From contig CAVWVF010000002.1 of NCBI GenBank assembly GCA_963758335.1, positions 1,612,001 to 1,676,000 on the forward strand: a stretch of 64,000 bases of DNA, read 5' to 3'. Each line of letters opens with the position of its first letter. Position 1 is the stretch's first letter. The notes below the pieces were generated by a model. It worked only from the letters and a program-made list of their open reading frames with translations, was not told where the DNA came from and searched no databases. This document shows, in pieces, positions 9,054-17,344 of this stretch. The DNA comes from Roseiarcus sp963758335 (GTDB taxonomy: Bacteria > Pseudomonadota > Alphaproteobacteria > Rhizobiales > Beijerinckiaceae). The position numbers were made by a program, and so were the translations under genes.

Positions 9054-10352
9054 CTATTCCGGGTTCTCATAGCTGAAAGTTTGGGCATTCTCGTCGTAGG
9101 CGAACAGCTCGCCGTAACGTCCGAGGTTGATCACTGTGCGCAGCGTGCGATCGGCGTAGTCTTCAGACATGTAGTCTTCGAGCTCCTCGCGGAAGCGGGA
9201 AGCGGGCGCACGGTGGCTCGGACGTTCGTCGAGCACCCGCTTGATATGGGAAGCGAGCGGTATGTTCGCCAGCGCCTGCTCGCCAATCACCTTCTTCCGC
9301 TGGTCGACGTCCATGTCGACGAAGCGCCGGCCGAGGGGCGTCAGCTTGATGTCGGCCTCCTCAAAATCGGCCAGTTTCAGGAGCTGCAGCGTCTCGCCGA
9401 GGGGGAACAGGTCGTCGATCTCGTAAGTGAGCGAGTTGGCGAGATGCGGCAGATCCGCCTTGCCGTTGTAGGGCGGCGCCGCGATCTCCTCGAGCATGCC
9501 GGCCAAGGAGTTGGTCGAAACGGTCGGCAGGGAGAGGGCGAGCCCCGCCGCCGCCTCGCGCGCTGCGGGCTTGGGCCGCTGGGTCATCAGCGCGTAGATT
9601 TCGTCGACCAGCGCGCGGAACGGCGGATCGAGCCGGTCGCGCGGATGCGCGATCGTGTTTGGGATCTCCGAGGCGATGCGGCCGGGATTGGAGGACAGCA
9701 CCAGGATGCGATCGCTCATTAGCACCGCCTCCTCGATATTGTGCGTGACCATCAGGATCGATTTGATCGCGATGCGGCCCTCCTGCCAAAGGTCGAGGAG
9801 GTCGGTGCGCAGCGTCTCGGCCGTCAGGACGTCGAGCGCCGAGAATGGCTCGTCCATCAGCAGGATCTTCGGCTGCATGACGAGGGCGCGTGCGAAGCCG
9901 ACCCGCTGACGCATGCCGCCCGACAGCTCCTTTGGATAAGCGGATTCGAACCCGTCGAGGCCGATCGTGTCGATCGCCTTTAGCGCGCGCTGCCGCGTCT
10001 CCTCGAGCGGCACGCCGTTGGCGCGTGGGCCGATTTCGACGTTATCGAGCACATTGAGCCACGGGAAGAGGGCGAAGCTCTGGAACACCATCGCGACGTC
10101 TTCGGCAGGACCGGTCACCGGCTCACCCGATATGGTCACCGTTCCCTCGGTCGGGCGCGCAAGCCCCGCGATGATGCGCAAGAGCGTCGACTTGCCCGAA
10201 CCCGACCGCCCCAGCAGCGCAACGATTTCGCCTGTCCTGAGACTCATCGATACCTTATCGAGCACAGGCTTGCGGCTCTCGCCCGATCCTGTCGAGTAGA
10301 CCTGACTCACCTGATCGACGTTCAGAAGCGTCGTTGCCGACGGGTCCAACAT
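9054..10352 (-). CDS. ABC importer ATP-binding protein, NitT/TauT type with C-terminal extension
   Basis: A 432-residue ATPase. Residues 1-255 are a canonical domain: Walker A GRSGSGKST, Q-loop MVFQSFALFPW, signature LSGGMRQR, Walker B ILLMDEPFSALD and switch His in VTHNIEEA. Residues about 290-430 form the AAA-associated C-terminal domain found in nitrate/sulfonate/taurine-type importers. It is encoded 28 bp downstream of the permease gene on the same strand, surely one operon. No solute-binding protein gene accompanies them, so the substrate cannot be named; nitrate, sulfonates or an aromatic anion are family options. Confidence 0.9.
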   Translation of the reverse strand: MLDPSATTLLNVDQVSQVYSTGSGESRKPVLDKVSMSLRTGEIVALLGRSGSGKSTLLRIIAGLARPTEGTVTISGEPVTGPAEDVAMVFQSFALFPWLNVLDNVEIGPRANGVPLEETRQRALKAIDTIGLDGFESAYPKELSGGMRQRVGFARALVMQPKILLMDEPFSALDVLTAETLRTDLLDLWQEGRIAIKSILMVTHNIEEAVLMSDRILVLSSNPGRIASEIPNTIAHPRDRLDPPFRALVDEIYALMTQRPKPAAREAAAGLALSLPTVSTNSLAGMLEEIAAPPYNGKADLPHLANSLTYEIDDLFPLGETLQLLKLADFEEADIKLTPLGRRFVDMDVDQRKKVIGEQALANIPLASHIKRVLDERPSHRAPASRFREELEDYMSEDYADRTLRTVINLGRYGELFAYDENAQTFSYENPE

Positions 10353-10380
10353 TGGGGCGACTCCTCGATGGGCGGTTGGC

Positions 10381-12108
10381 TCAGAGGCTCAGGCGCCGCT
10401 CCGCATAAGCGTAAAGCTGGCGCCAGAACAATCGGTTGAACAAGGTGACGAAGACCGACATCATTGCGACCCCGAGCACGATCTTCGGGAAATCGCCTTT
10501 GCCGGTCGCTTCGGCGATATAAGAGCCGACTCCCTGCGCGACGACCGCATGGTCCTTCCACCTGACGTATTCGGCCACGATCGAGGCGTTCCATGAGCCG
10601 CCCGATGCGGTGATGGCGCCGGTGAGAAAATAGGGCGCAACGCCGGGCAGCATGACCTGGGTCCACCAGCGCCAGCCCTTGATGTGGAAGTTCTTCGCCG
10701 CTTCCTTCAGGTCGTTGGGAAAGGCCGCAGCCCCGCCGATCGTGTTGAACACGATGTACCACTGCGTGCCGAAGATGATGAGGAAGCTCAGCCAGATGTT
10801 GGCGTTGAGATTGTAGGCGAGGATCAGGCTGACCGTCGCGCCGAACAGCAGATTGACCGGGAAGGCCGCGAGGAACTGGGCGATGGGCTGGACCGCCTCG
10901 GCCCCGCGCGGCCTCAGGCCCAGCCATACGCTGATCGGAACCCAAACGAGCGAGGCAAGGAGGATCAGCAGGAAGACGCGGATGAGCGTGTAGACCGTCA
11001 GCACGAAAACGTGAGCGACCTCGTCCCAGCCGACTTCCATCGCGATATAGTGGACGGTGAGCCACGCGGCCCATACGGCGATGGCCAGAACGGCGAGGAT
11101 CCAGACTGCGTCAAGGATGCGGGACGGCGGTCGGTTCCGCGACGCGCTTGCCGTCGGCAGGATCCGCGGCAGGCGGATGGGCAGGAGGCTGATGCTGCGC
11201 AGCCCCGCAAAAATCGGCTGGAACGCGAGGCGCACCCAATGGGTGCGCTGCAGAAGGTTCAGCACCCACGACGTCGAAACCTCCTGGCCGGCCGACAGTT
11301 CGACCTTGAACTTGTCCGCCCAGGCGACGATCGGCCGGAACAGCAACTGATCGTAAAGCAGAATGACAATGGCCATGGTGAGGATCGCGGCGGCGATCGC
11401 CGACCAGTTCCCCTCGTCATTCGCCTTGGCGATGTAGGAGCCGACGCCGGGGAGGGTGATCGTCGTGTCGCCGACCGTGATCGCTTCCGACGCGACGACG
11501 AAAAACCACCCGCCGGACATCGACATCATCGTATTCCAGATGAGGCCCGGCATCGCGAACGGCGCCTCCAGCTGCCAGAACTTCTGCCAGCCGGTCAGGC
11601 GGAAGCCGCGCGCCACTTCGTCGAGATCGCGCGGGACGGTGCGCAGCGACTGGTAGAAGGAAAAGGCCATGTTCCAGGCCTGGCTGGTGAAGATCGCGAA
11701 GATCGCCGCCAGCTCCGCCCCGAGTGTCTTGCCCGGGAAAAGGCCGAGAAAGAACGTCACTGTGAAGGACAGAAAGCCCAGAATTGGCACCGACTGGAGC
11801 ACGTCGAGCACCGGGATGAGCACCATCTCCCATCGCCGGCTCTTCGCCGCCAGAGTCGCATATGTGAAGGTGAAGACGAGAGAGAAGAAAAGCGCCGCGA
11901 ACATGCGCAATGCCGTGCGCAGCGCATAATAGGGCAGGTTCGAGTAGGTGAGCGAAATGACCGGTTCGTTCGGCGCAGGCAGGGGCGACGAAATACCGTG
12001 ATAGCTTTGCGCGACCGCGGTCAGCACCGCCATGATCGCCGCGAATGCAATCAGGTCCCATTGGTTCGGCAGGACCCGACGTCCGGCGGACGCGATCGTG
12101 TTTAACAT
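10381..12108 (-). CDS. ABC importer permease, two fused BPD_transp_1 domains
   Basis: A 575-residue inner-membrane protein starting at ATG 12108 (MLNTIASAGRRVLPNQWDLI). The frame is open further upstream, but there its composition is arginine-rich and unlike a membrane protein. Two homologous permease halves (about residues 70-270 and 370-570) each carry the EAA loop for ATPase contact: LDEVARGFRLTGWQKFWQLE and LKEAAKNFHIKGWRWWTQVM. Each half has five to six hydrophobic segments. Such fused permeases pair with the extended ATPase that follows. It diverges from rpsB across about 490 bp. Confidence 0.9.
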   Translation of the reverse strand: MLNTIASAGRRVLPNQWDLIAFAAIMAVLTAVAQSYHGISSPLPAPNEPVISLTYSNLPYYALRTALRMFAALFFSLVFTFTYATLAAKSRRWEMVLIPVLDVLQSVPILGFLSFTVTFFLGLFPGKTLGAELAAIFAIFTSQAWNMAFSFYQSLRTVPRDLDEVARGFRLTGWQKFWQLEAPFAMPGLIWNTMMSMSGGWFFVVASEAITVGDTTITLPGVGSYIAKANDEGNWSAIAAAILTMAIVILLYDQLLFRPIVAWADKFKVELSAGQEVSTSWVLNLLQRTHWVRLAFQPIFAGLRSISLLPIRLPRILPTASASRNRPPSRILDAVWILAVLAIAVWAAWLTVHYIAMEVGWDEVAHVFVLTVYTLIRVFLLILLASLVWVPISVWLGLRPRGAEAVQPIAQFLAAFPVNLLFGATVSLILAYNLNANIWLSFLIIFGTQWYIVFNTIGGAAAFPNDLKEAAKNFHIKGWRWWTQVMLPGVAPYFLTGAITASGGSWNASIVAEYVRWKDHAVVAQGVGSYIAEATGKGDFPKIVLGVAMMSVFVTLFNRLFWRQLYAYAERRLSL

Positions 12109-12602
12109 GGGCGACTTCCGTTGCCGCTTGAGGAGATGGCGCACGCGGCCAGACGAACGCATAAACGCACGCTCGGCGCCGAGGCAATCGAGAATGAACG
12201 GCCCGAATGAATCGCGGGCCGACCCTTGTCCAAAGGATGTGACAATATGACGACGGACCCGGAACCAAGAAAAACTTGGTTCCCGCCCCCGGGAGATGCG
12301 GCTGCGCAATCCGCATATTCGCTCGCTTCCGGAGAGCAGCCGAGCAGGCCGCGATCTCCGATGCCGGCAGAAGGGCGGCGACAATTGCCAAGCCGTTCCG
12401 TCCGCTGACCTCGACGGTTGACAGGCAGGCAGACCGGCTCGAGCCGTGGAACGAGCTTGCGTTTCCGGTTTCGCTCGCTTATATGCCGCGCCATTCCACA
12501 GGCGGATTTTTGCGGCTCCTGTTCAAGGTTCCGCTCCGGTGGCGAGGCTTGCTTCGCCGTTTCATGGATCCGCCGAGGCTCAACCGGACAAGGACTGTTC
12601 CT
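12109..12602. other. Divergent upstream region of the permease and rpsB
   Basis: No convincing gene. It must hold the promoters of both operons and the rpsB leader. The clearest structure is the 9-bp hairpin at 12261-12283; an ATGCGG...CCGCAT pair follows at about 12296-12316. Confidence 0.5.
12261..12283. other. Perfect 9-bp hairpin upstream of rpsB
   Basis: GGAACCAAG, a loop of five A, then CTTGGTTCC. There is no T-run on the plus strand. It could be the end of an upstream transcript read on the minus strand or a leader structure; S2 is known to repress its own operon in other bacteria, but the involvement of this hairpin is untested. Confidence 0.5.
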
Positions 12603-13622
12603 ATGGCATTGCCTGATTTCACCATGCGCCAGCTGCTTGAGGCCGGCGCCCATTTCGGTCACCAGTCGCATCGCTGGAACCCGAAGATGGGGCCCTACAT
12701 CTACGGCACGCGCAACTCCATTCACATCATCGACCTCGCCCAGACGGTGCCGCTTCTCCACCAGGCCCTGAAAGCCGTCTCCGACACCGTCGCCAAGGGC
12801 GGACGGGTGCTGTTCGTCGGCACCAAGCGTCAGGCGTCCGACGAGATCGCCGCCGCCGCCAAACGCTCGGCCCAGTATTTCGTCAACGCGCGCTGGCTCG
12901 GCGGCATGCTGACCAACTGGAAAACCATTTCTGCCTCGATCTCCCGTCTTCGCAAGCTCGACGAGATGCTGAACGAGGGCGCCAGGGGCCTCACCAAGAA
13001 GGAGCGCCTGATGATGTCGCGCGAGCGCGACAAGCTCGAGACGGCGCTCGGCGGGATCAAGGACATGGGCGGGGTTCCCAATCTCGTATTCGTCATCGAC
13101 ACGAACAAGGAGGCGCTGGCGATCAAGGAGGCGAACCGCCTCAAGATCCCGGTGGCGGCGATCCTCGACACCAACTGCGATCCCGACGGCATCGCCTATC
13201 CCATCCCCGCCAACGACGACGCCGGCCGGGCAATCCAGCTTTATTGCGACCTCGTCGCGCGCGCCGCCATCGACGGCATCGGCCGCAGCCAGGGCGCGGC
13301 CGGCGTCGACCTCGGCGAGGCCGAGGCGCCGATCGCCGAGCCGCTGCCGGAGGCGCCCGCAGAGCCCGAAATCGCGTCGACGACCGACCGCTTCGAATTG
13401 CTGGCCGCGCCGCGCGGCGCGCCGGACGATCTGGCCAAGCTCACCGGCGTCGGCCCGCAAATCGTCAAGAAGCTCAACGAGCACGGGGTCTTCCACTACT
13501 GGCAGCTCGCCGCGATGACGGAAGACGAGGCCGCCAAGCTTGACGCCGATCTGAGGTTCAACGGCCGCATCGCCCGCGACAAGTGGAGCGAGCAGGCGCG
13601 TGCGCTGATGGCCGCCGAGTAG
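12603..13622 (+). CDS. rpsB: 30S ribosomal protein S2 with C-terminal HhH extension
   Basis: Residues 1-225 are a standard S2: LLEAGAHFGHQSHRWNPKM near the start, VNARWLGGMLTNWKTI, and the NLVFVIDTNKEALAIKEANR and DTNCDPDGIAYPIPANDDA region. The protein continues to 339 residues through an acidic Ala/Pro/Glu linker to a helix-hairpin-helix-like tail (LAKLTGVGPQIVKKLNEHGV, residues about 280-339). Such extended S2 proteins are usual in Rhizobiales. The start is set by the conserved MALPDFTMRQLLEAG; the ribosome site (AAGGA) is weak. First gene of rpsB-tsf-pyrH. Confidence 0.97.
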   Translation: MALPDFTMRQLLEAGAHFGHQSHRWNPKMGPYIYGTRNSIHIIDLAQTVPLLHQALKAVSDTVAKGGRVLFVGTKRQASDEIAAAAKRSAQYFVNARWLGGMLTNWKTISASISRLRKLDEMLNEGARGLTKKERLMMSRERDKLETALGGIKDMGGVPNLVFVIDTNKEALAIKEANRLKIPVAAILDTNCDPDGIAYPIPANDDAGRAIQLYCDLVARAAIDGIGRSQGAAGVDLGEAEAPIAEPLPEAPAEPEIASTTDRFELLAAPRGAPDDLAKLTGVGPQIVKKLNEHGVFHYWQLAAMTEDEAAKLDADLRFNGRIARDKWSEQARALMAAE

Positions 13623-13749
13623 ACGTCTGGCCGTCTGGGGGTTCGAACGGTTCGGCCTGGACGCGAGGCGTCCGGGCGAACGCGCGTCTCAAAGAGAAAC
13701 GCCGCGCCGCCTTATGAGGCGGAGGCTTGAGAGAATGTGAGGGAATTCG

Positions 13750-14652
13750 ATGGCTGCGATCACCGCTGGGCTGGTCAAGGATCTGCGCGAGAAGACCGGT
13801 GCGGGCATGATGGATTGCAAGAACGCGCTGAGCGAGACGAACGGCGACATCGAGGCCGCCATCGACTGGCTGCGCAAGAAGGGCCTCGCCAAGGCGGCCA
13901 AGAAGAGCGGGCGCATCGCCGCCGACGGCCTCGTCGGCGTCGCGGTCGAGGACAACGTCGGCGTCGTCGTCGAGCTCAATTCCGAGACCGATTTCGTCGC
14001 GCGCAGCGACGAGTTTCAGCGGCTCGTGCGCGGGATCCTCGCGGTCGCGCTCGACAAGGCGCCGCACGTCGACGCGGAGACGGTGCTCGGGGTGCATTAC
14101 TCGGGCGGGGGCACGGTCACTGAGGCGATCGCCAACGCAATCGCCACCATCGGCGAGAACATGACGTTACGCCGCGTCCAGGGCCTGCGCGTCTCCGAGG
14201 GCGTGATCGGCCATTACGTGCACAGCCAGATCGTCGAGGTCCTCGGACGCATCGGCGTCATCGTCGGTCTCGAGTCGAAGGGCAATCGCGACGCGCTCGT
14301 TTCGCTCGGCCGGCAGGTCGCGATGCATGTCGCAGCCGCGAACCCGGTCGCGCTCGACGCCGAGGGCGTCGATCCGGCGACGGTGGCGCGCGAGCGCTCG
14401 GTGCTCGCCGAGAAGAACGCCGGCAAGCCGGCCAACGTCATCGAGAAGATCGTCGAGTCCGGCCTGAAGACCTTCTACAAGGAAGTCTGCCTGCTCGATC
14501 AGCCTTACGTCCACGATCCGGGCAAGAGCGTCGCCCAGGCGGTCAAGGAGGCCGAGAAGACGGCCGGCGCGCCGATCGCGATCACCGGATTCGTGCGCTA
14601 CGCCCTCGGCGAAAGCGTCGAGAAGCCGGCGGAAGAAAGCCGAGCGTCCTGA
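13750..14652 (+). CDS. tsf: Elongation factor Ts
   Basis: Guanine-nucleotide exchange factor for EF-Tu. The 300-residue protein starts MAAITAGLVKDLREKTGAGM with the TGAGMMDCKNAL motif of the N-terminal UBA-like domain. The TDFVARSDEF segment that contacts the EF-Tu magnesium-binding region lies near residue 80, followed by the two core subdomains and VCLLDQPYVHDPGKSV near the C-terminus. It lies 127 bp after rpsB with GAGGGA upstream of ATG. Length and order of domains are normal. Confidence 0.97.
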   Translation: MAAITAGLVKDLREKTGAGMMDCKNALSETNGDIEAAIDWLRKKGLAKAAKKSGRIAADGLVGVAVEDNVGVVVELNSETDFVARSDEFQRLVRGILAVALDKAPHVDAETVLGVHYSGGGTVTEAIANAIATIGENMTLRRVQGLRVSEGVIGHYVHSQIVEVLGRIGVIVGLESKGNRDALVSLGRQVAMHVAAANPVALDAEGVDPATVARERSVLAEKNAGKPANVIEKIVESGLKTFYKEVCLLDQPYVHDPGKSVAQAVKEAEKTAGAPIAITGFVRYALGESVEKPAEESRAS

Positions 14653-14658
14653 AGTTTC

Positions 14659-14684
14659 AAAGCGTCCTGCGGGTCGCTTTTTTT
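14659..14684 (+). terminator. Hairpin with T-run between tsf and pyrH
   Basis: AAAGCG, a 10-nt loop, CGCTTT, then a further four T (seven consecutive T in all). A short stem, so probably a partial terminator or attenuator that would lower pyrH relative to rpsB-tsf. Confidence 0.55.
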
Positions 14685-14737
14685 GCTTTGACGCGCGCCG
14701 TGGGGCGCGCGAAAAAAGAGGTTCGCGAGGGAGCCCC

Positions 14738-15457
14738 ATGACGTCGAAACCCCTGTTCAGCCGCGTCGTGGTCAAGCTCTCGGGCGAGGCCCTGATGGGG
14801 CCGGATCCGTTCGGACTGCATGCGCCGACGGTCGCGCGGATGGCGGCCGACCTGAAGGCCGCGGCCGATCTCGGCGTCCAGGTGGCGGTCGTCGTCGGCG
14901 GCGGCAACTTCTTCCGCGGACTGCAGGGCGCGGACAAGGGGATCGAGCGCGCCCGCGCCGACTCGATCGGCATGCTGGCGACGGTGATGAACGCGCTCGC
15001 GATGGAAGGCGCGCTCGAGCAGATCGGCCAGCCGGCGCGGGTGCTCTCGGCCGTCGCCATGCCCTCGCTCTGCCAGCCCTATTCGCGCCAGGCGGCGCTC
15101 GCCCATCTCGTCAAGCGCCGCGTCATCATGCTGGCCGGCGGCACCGGCAATCCTTTCTTCACCACCGACACCGGCGCGGCGCTGCGCGCCTGCGAACTCT
15201 CGTGCGACGCGGTGATGAAGGCGACCGGGGTCGACGGCATCTATAGCGCCGACCCCAAGAAGGACCCGAAGGCGACCCGCTTCGAAAAGCTCAGCCACGA
15301 CGAGGCGATCGCGCTCAAGCTGCAGATCATGGACACCGCCGCCTTCGCGCTCTGCCGCGACAACGACATCCCGATCGTCGTCTTCTCGGTCAACGAGCCG
15401 GGCGCGATCCCGGCGGCGCTGACGGGGCGGGGACGCGCGACCTACGTCATGCCGTAG
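14738..15457 (+). CDS. pyrH: UMP kinase
   Basis: Phosphorylates UMP to UDP with ATP in pyrimidine synthesis; hexameric amino acid kinase fold. The 239 residues match the family. Seen: VVKLSGEALMG (phosphate loop), VVVGGGNFFRG, DSIGMLATVMNALAMEGALE, the GGTGNPFFTTDTGAALRA substrate loop and KATGVDGIYSADPKKDP. ATG has GAGGGAG at 7 nt. Order after rpsB and tsf is the usual one, although frr does not follow. Confidence 0.97.
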   Translation: MTSKPLFSRVVVKLSGEALMGPDPFGLHAPTVARMAADLKAAADLGVQVAVVVGGGNFFRGLQGADKGIERARADSIGMLATVMNALAMEGALEQIGQPARVLSAVAMPSLCQPYSRQAALAHLVKRRVIMLAGGTGNPFFTTDTGAALRACELSCDAVMKATGVDGIYSADPKKDPKATRFEKLSHDEAIALKLQIMDTAAFALCRDNDIPIVVFSVNEPGAIPAALTGRGRATYVMP

Positions 15458-15499
15458 GACCCGCCCGCCGCCGACGCGGCCGGCCCGAGCGCGCCCCGC

Positions 15500-15680
15500 G
15501 CCATTTCCGGGCGCGAATCGAGCTTTTTCAACGGCTTGCGGCGTCATTTGGTTCCGTTCGCATCTCGCAAGCTGGTTTCGGCCGACCCTGCACTTCCGCT
15601 TCTCGGCCTTAACCATCGAAGACGCCATTTCCATCGCCGAATCGAGCTTTCCAATCCCTTGCGGCGCCATTTCCATCGGA
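15500..15680. repeat. Degenerate direct repeats
   Basis: A unit with CGAATCGAGCTTT, CAA and CTTGCGGCG(C/T)CATTT occurs at about 15513 and 15641, with extra copies of CGCCATTTCC at about 15500, 15624 and 15666. Looks like a small dispersed intergenic repeat of this genome; a shorter relative (TTTTCAACGG(C/T)TTGCG) recurs at about 16981. Confidence 0.5.
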
Positions 15681-15801
15681 CCTGCGGCCACACTTCCGAG
15701 TCACGCCGCGGGCATCACGCCCCCCGCCGGGTCGCAACGGCGCCACGGGCAAATCTTCGCGCCAGCCAGACCTCCGAGGCCGGCGGGGCTGACTTTCTTA
15801 A

Positions 15802-15816
15802 GAACAAAAGTAGAAC
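15802..15816 (-). promoter_or_regulatory. Second LexA (SOS) box
   Basis: GAACAAAAGTAGAAC, which reads GTTC-N7-GTTC on the minus strand. The operator can serve either strand. No intact gene begins within 100 bp on either side, so it is probably the leftover control region of a lost SOS gene. Confidence 0.65.
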
Positions 15817-15839
15817 ATTTTTCGGCGACTGTCAAGAGA

Positions 15840-15874
15840 AACCCTTCAATAGATTGAAAGGGTTGATATTTTTC
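15840..15874 (+). terminator. Hairpin followed by a T-rich tract
   Basis: AACCCTTCAA pairs with TTGAAAGGGTT (one bulged A) around a TAGA loop, followed by GATATTTTT. Plausible rho-independent terminator for plus-strand transcription. Confidence 0.45.
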
Positions 15875-15974
15875 GATTGCAACGATCTGCGCCGGCGTCA
15901 CTTCCGGGTCGGGGACGACGAACTCTTCACGGGCGCGGTAACCCGCTTGGGAATTGCTTCAGGCATGCGCAGCC

Positions 15975-16775
15975 TCAAAAGCGGTCCTTCCGGGCCCGAA
16001 TTTCGCCGAACACGTCCGCCGCGTCCGCCCCGGCCATCCCGACCGCGGCCTGCACGGAGGGCTTGTCCGCCCGCAGGAAGGGGTTGGCGGCGAGTTCGGC
16101 CGCAATCGTCGTCGGCAGGGTCGGGCGCTTCTCCGCGCGCAGCCGCGCCACCTCCTCGGCCCGCGCCTTGAGCGCCGGATTGTCCGGCTCGATGGTCAGG
16201 GCGAAGCGCGCGTTGGCCTGCGTATATTCATGCCCGCAATAGACCTCCGTCTTGCCCGCCAGGGCGGCGAGCTTGAGGAGCGAGCCCCACAGCACGGCGT
16301 AGGGCGCTTCGAACGCCCGTCCGCAGCCGAGCGAGAAGAGCGTGTCGCCGCAGAAGGCGAGCGCATCCTCCTCGAAATGGTAGGCGATGTGGCCGAGGGT
16401 ATGGCCCGGCGTCTCGATCACTCTCGCCCCGAGCGACCCGACGAAGACCTCATCCCCATCATTGACGCGCGAATCGAGGAAGCCGATGCGCGCCGCGTCC
16501 TTGGCCGGACCGACGATTTTCAGCGACGGAAACCGCGCCTTGAGCTCCGGCGCCCCCTGTACGTGGTCGGCGTGGTGGTGGGTGATCAGGAGATGGGTCA
16601 GCGTCCATCCCTTTTCATCGAGCGCCGCGAAGATGGGTTTTGCCTCGGGCGCGTCGATCGAGGCGGTCGACCCGGTCGAAGAATCGTGCAGCAGCACGCC
16701 GTAATTGTCGGTCAGGCACAGGAACTGGTGAGCGCTCGTCGCCAAGGGCCGCTCCTTCGTTTCGACGCGCCGCAT
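15975..16775 (-). CDS. gloB: Hydroxyacylglutathione hydrolase (glyoxalase II)
   Basis: Hydrolyses S-lactoylglutathione to lactate and glutathione, ending methylglyoxal detoxification; cytosolic dinuclear metallohydrolase. From ATG 16775 it has 266 residues (MRRVETKERPLATSAHQFLC). Metal ligands are visible: THHHADHV (about residue 73-80), the His in ETPGHTLGHIAYH, the bridging Asp in FCGDTLFSLGCGR and the His in YCGHEYTQAN. The C-terminal helical domain includes NPFLRADKPSVQAAVG, normal for GloB. The frame is open 39 codons further upstream, but that stretch has no family similarity. Confidence 0.93.
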   Translation of the reverse strand: MRRVETKERPLATSAHQFLCLTDNYGVLLHDSSTGSTASIDAPEAKPIFAALDEKGWTLTHLLITHHHADHVQGAPELKARFPSLKIVGPAKDAARIGFLDSRVNDGDEVFVGSLGARVIETPGHTLGHIAYHFEEDALAFCGDTLFSLGCGRAFEAPYAVLWGSLLKLAALAGKTEVYCGHEYTQANARFALTIEPDNPALKARAEEVARLRAEKRPTLPTTIAAELAANPFLRADKPSVQAAVGMAGADAADVFGEIRARKDRF

Positions 16776-16894
16776 GAGCGACGCTTCCGTTTCGCACGGG
16801 GGCCCGCGACCATAACGCAAAAGACCGCCCCATGTCGTCGTGCTTGGCGTCCGCGGCTCCGAAGCACGACTGCGGTCTCCGGCGGCGCCCACAT

Positions 16895-16933
16895 GTCATG
16901 GCCGGGTTTGGGCGGGACAAGCCCGGCCGTGAC
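16895..16933. repeat. REP-like palindrome
   Basis: GTCATGGCCGGGTTTGGGCG and GACAAGCCCGGCCGTGAC form an imperfect inverted repeat of the GGCCGGG...CCCGGCC kind common between genes in Rhizobiales. Two copies of AAGGATTTCCAAGCC follow at 16940 and 16961. A similar palindrome lies at about 48245-48313. Confidence 0.55.
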
Positions 16934-16977
16934 GTGCGGAAGGATTTCCAAGCCAGGCCGAAGGATTTCCAAGCCGA

Positions 16978-17344
16978 ATGTTTTCAACGGTTTGCGCCGA
17001 ACCAGGCAACCACGGCCTCACCATCTTCGGAGTCGCGGCCCTCCGAACCATTGACGGGTCGGCGCGGCCTCCGGCGGCGCGACGTTCGGCTCGGCGGTTT
17101 GCCATCGCCGATGTTCCGCTCTACGCTGCCAAGGAGGCCGAGGCCCTCTTGAACGATCATTGGGGACTGCGCAAGAACGGCGGTACGTTATTCAACGATC
17201 GGGTGGAGTCTCGTCCGATCTTAGATGATTTGGGAGAGGATCGGCCTCGGTCTGCGCGCTTCAATTTTCCGGCGATCGTTCCTTCGGAGGATAAATGTTT
17301 GGCGAATAGTGAGTTTTACGACATTTGGCTAGCGCCCGATAAAC
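16978..17344 (+). pseudogene. 5' part of an unrecognised frame interrupted by IS1380
   Basis: The frame runs into the IS at 17344 (AAAC duplication). Removing the IS and one AAAC rejoins it exactly with the frame from 19192 (FYDIWLAPDK joins QELSDDALIVFTG). Residues after about 40 (EAEALLNDHWGLRKNGG) look protein-like, but I do not recognise a family. Interrupted, so not functional as a single protein. Confidence 0.4.

Larger units (their letters stand above)
15458..15974. other. Intergenic region: degenerate repeats, a LexA box and a hairpin
   Basis: No gene is recognisable. The minus-strand frame behind the LexA box (about 15790 to 15701) has no family motifs. The three signals are listed separately. 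Confidence 0.5.

Noticed and set aside
8259..12105. Long plus-strand frames (487 and 473 codons) over gltA and the ABC importer
   Set aside because: Shadows of well-recognised minus-strand genes.
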